Shown here in pieces: positions 5,688 through 6,485 of a DNA stretch of 6,485 nucleotides. Positions within the stretch are counted from its first letter, which is position 1. Every line of letters begins with the position of its first letter. The stretch comes from Parcubacteria group bacterium (GTDB lineage: Bacteria; Patescibacteriota; Minisyncoccia; JACPCQ01): the NCBI GenBank assembly GCA_016179715.1, contig JACPCQ010000045.1:1-6485 (forward strand), read 5' to 3'. The notes under the pieces are model-generated. The model was not told the DNA's origin. It searched no databases and saw only the letters and a program-made list of their open reading frames with translations. Both the position numbers and the translations under genes were made by a program.

Positions 5688-5709
5688 CGGGGAAACGGGA
5701 GTTTCCCCG
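5688..5709 (+). repeat. Perfect 9-bp hairpin with GGGA tetraloop
   Basis: The stem CGGGGAAAC / GTTTCCCCG has a 4-nt loop and lies 20 nt after the first rpoD stop. No T-tract follows, so it is not a standard terminator, though it could stabilise the rpoD mRNA 3' end. Confidence 0.7.
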
Positions 5710-5721
5710 TGTAGGAAGACG

Positions 5722-5742
5722 GCCCCGAGCTTGTCGAGGGGC
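5722..5742. repeat. REP-like palindrome with GAGCTTGTCGA core
   Basis: A GCCCC/GGGGC stem surrounds GAGCTTGTCGA. This core is typical of interspersed palindromic repeats seen in many bacterial genomes. Read in translation it gives the recurrent spurious peptide PSTSSGP. Confidence 0.5.
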
Positions 5743-5799
5743 GCCAGAAACCGAGAGGTGTCTGGGGAGAGCCGACGAGTGTAATACGAGGAGACGCGA

Positions 5800-5883
5800 C
5801 GCGAGCGCATCCGCCAGATTGAAGCAAAAGCGATTGAAAAAATCCGCCAGCACGATAAAGCAAAAAATCTGGAAGGATACTAA
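5800..5883 (+). pseudogene. rpoD 3'-end direct repeat, copy 2 (orphan fragment)
   Basis: This copy encodes the same 27 residues and stop as the rpoD C-terminus (RERIRQIEAKAIEKIR to the end). It has no start codon and an in-frame TAA upstream at 5782-5784, so it is not translated alone. Because all four differences from copy 1 are synonymous, it probably once served as the real end of an rpoD gene. It could be the displaced original end, with copy 1 brought in by the element, or the reverse. Recombination between the copies would remove 215 bp and restore an intact rpoD. Confidence 0.9.
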
Positions 5884-5919
5884 ACAAAAATCAAATCTCA
5901 AAGCGCAAAGAGCAAAATT

Positions 5920-6485
5920 ATGGACACTGCATTTGGATTTATTACTATCGGCATCATAGGTTTCTTGGGGGCAATGAGTCCGGGGCCTGATTTTGTCGTT
6001 GTGGTAAAAAACAGCCTGCTGTCTTCAAGAAGGGCCGGGTTCTTTACCGCGCTGGGGGTCGGTCTCGGGATGCTGGTCCATGTTGCCTATACCTTGGTGG
6101 GTATCGGCTTCATCGTTTCGCAGTCCATACTGCTTTTTTCAATTATCAAGTATGCCGGAGCGGCATATCTGATATATCTTGGCATTGCGTTACTGCGAAC
6201 AAAGAAATCCGATAAACAAATACTGGCGGTACAAGTCTTGGGAGAACGCAAGAAAATACCGGCAAGGCAGGCGCTTGGGAACGGCTTTTTAACGAATGTA
6301 CTAAATCCGAAAGTGACCGTGTTTTTCTTAAGCATCTTTACACAGGTGGTTGGGCCGACAACGCCGTTTTTTGTCCAAGCTGCCTATGGTATTGAAGTTG
6401 CAACCATCGTCTTTGTGTGGTTTGCGGTGCTGGCTTATTTACTCACCATAACGCACATAAGAGCGGCCTTTAGTCGGTTCCACCA
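5920..6485 (+). CDS. LysE/RhtB family amino-acid exporter, 3' end cut by window
   Basis: The frame from ATG 5920 is open to the window edge (188 complete codons; family members have about 205). The family signature is clear: GFLGAMSPGPDFVVVVKNSL near 14-33 and LTNVLNPKVTVFFLS near 123-137. Hydrophobic segments lie at about 5-28, 40-68, 72-92, 124-146 and 157-178. Such proteins export amino acids or related small molecules across the cytoplasmic membrane; the substrate cannot be read from sequence. The positively charged loop RTKKSDKQ (93-100) and the following residues separate the two halves. No strong Shine-Dalgarno is present, only AAAGAG (5907-5912) 7 nt from the ATG. The 36-bp spacer after the second rpoD end is A-rich and has no clear promoter, so it may be read with rpoD. 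Confidence 0.93.
   Translation, partial: MDTAFGFITIGIIGFLGAMSPGPDFVVVVKNSLLSSRRAGFFTALGVGLGMLVHVAYTLVGIGFIVSQSILLFSIIKYAGAAYLIYLGIALLRTKKSDKQILAVQVLGERKKIPARQALGNGFLTNVLNPKVTVFFLSIFTQVVGPTTPFFVQAAYGIEVATIVFVWFAVLAYLLTITHIRAAFSRFH

Larger units (their letters stand above)
5668..5808 (+). mobile_element. Putative small structured element inserted at the rpoD 3' end
   Basis: GCGCTCGCG (5668-5676) and CGCGAGCGC (5800-5808) form a 9-bp inverted repeat that encloses three hairpins. Hairpin 1 is CGGGGAAAC/GTTTCCCCG (5688-5696 with 5701-5709) with loop GGGA. Hairpin 2 is GCCCC/GGGGC (5722-5726 with 5738-5742) around GAGCTTGTCGA, where tandem G-A mismatches could continue the stem. Hairpin 3 is CCAGA/TCTGG (5744-5748 with 5761-5765) with an inner ACC/GGT and loop GAGA. 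GGGA and GAGA are GNRA-type tetraloops. There is no open reading frame of note. The core of hairpin 2 resembles the palindromic REP-like repeats widespread in bacterial genomes. The right arm of the terminal repeat is itself rpoD coding sequence. It could be a non-autonomous mobile element, a folded RNA, or both; the duplicated rpoD ends favour insertion. Confidence 0.5.

Noticed and set aside
5688..5709. Rho-independent terminator for rpoD
   Set aside because: The stem is strong but is followed by TGTAGGAAG rather than a T-tract.
5585..5883. Diversity-generating retroelement (variable repeat plus template repeat, with a hairpin having a GRNA loop downstream)
   Set aside because: The geometry is superficially similar, but the differences are synonymous, only three of four involve A in the would-be template, the target is a core sigma factor, and no reverse transcriptase is present in the window.
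5510..5901. Antisense open frames across the rpoD end and insert
   Set aside because: They are the reverse reading of the duplicated rpoD end and of the REP-like palindrome (PSTSSGP peptide), with no start signals.

Overview
The window reads as chromosomal DNA from a bacterium, most likely a member of the Candidate Phyla Radiation (Patescibacteria, Parcubacteria-like). This assignment is inferred from the style of the DnaG zinc-finger region, the Lys/Ala-rich tail on the sigma factor, the two-helix membrane protein and the scarcity of Shine-Dalgarno sites. No marker in the window proves it. The standard genetic code fits: the dnaG and rpoD frames run for hundreds of codons without internal TGA.

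Left part, minus strand (1-2400). Reading in the direction of transcription from right to left, there is a small zinc-ribbon protein (2103-2306) with its own extended -10 promoter, a strong Shine-Dalgarno and a T-tailed terminator. Next comes a two-helix membrane protein (1337-2008), then a promoter, a foldable leader and a tRNA-Arg(GCG) gene (1128-1199). Immediately 3' of the tRNA begins an AT-rich block. It holds a D-2-hydroxyacid dehydrogenase homologue (145-1098) that lacks two of the three usual catalytic residues, and possibly the edge of another gene (1-144).

Right part, plus strand (2380-6485). This is the dnaG-rpoD core of the macromolecular synthesis operon: DNA primase (2481-4235) and the primary sigma factor (4325-5668). 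A LysE/RhtB-type exporter follows (5920 to the window edge). The region upstream of dnaG carries a tandem cluster of DnaA-box-like 9-mers and a perfect TATAAT placed so that the mRNA would start at, or very near, the ATG. The membrane protein gene, and less clearly rpoD, show a similar -10-next-to-ATG arrangement.

The most striking structure is at the 3' end of rpoD. The last 28 codons (5585-5668) are repeated 215 bp downstream (5800-5883). The two copies differ at only four bases, and all four are synonymous, including TAG versus TAA. The 131 bp between them can fold into three hairpins, two with GNRA-type tetraloops and one REP-like. The whole is flanked by a 9-bp inverted repeat whose right arm is the rpoD sequence itself. 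This looks like the footprint of a small, probably non-autonomous element that entered rpoD and regenerated the gene's 3' end. A strain-variant assembly join must be excluded first.
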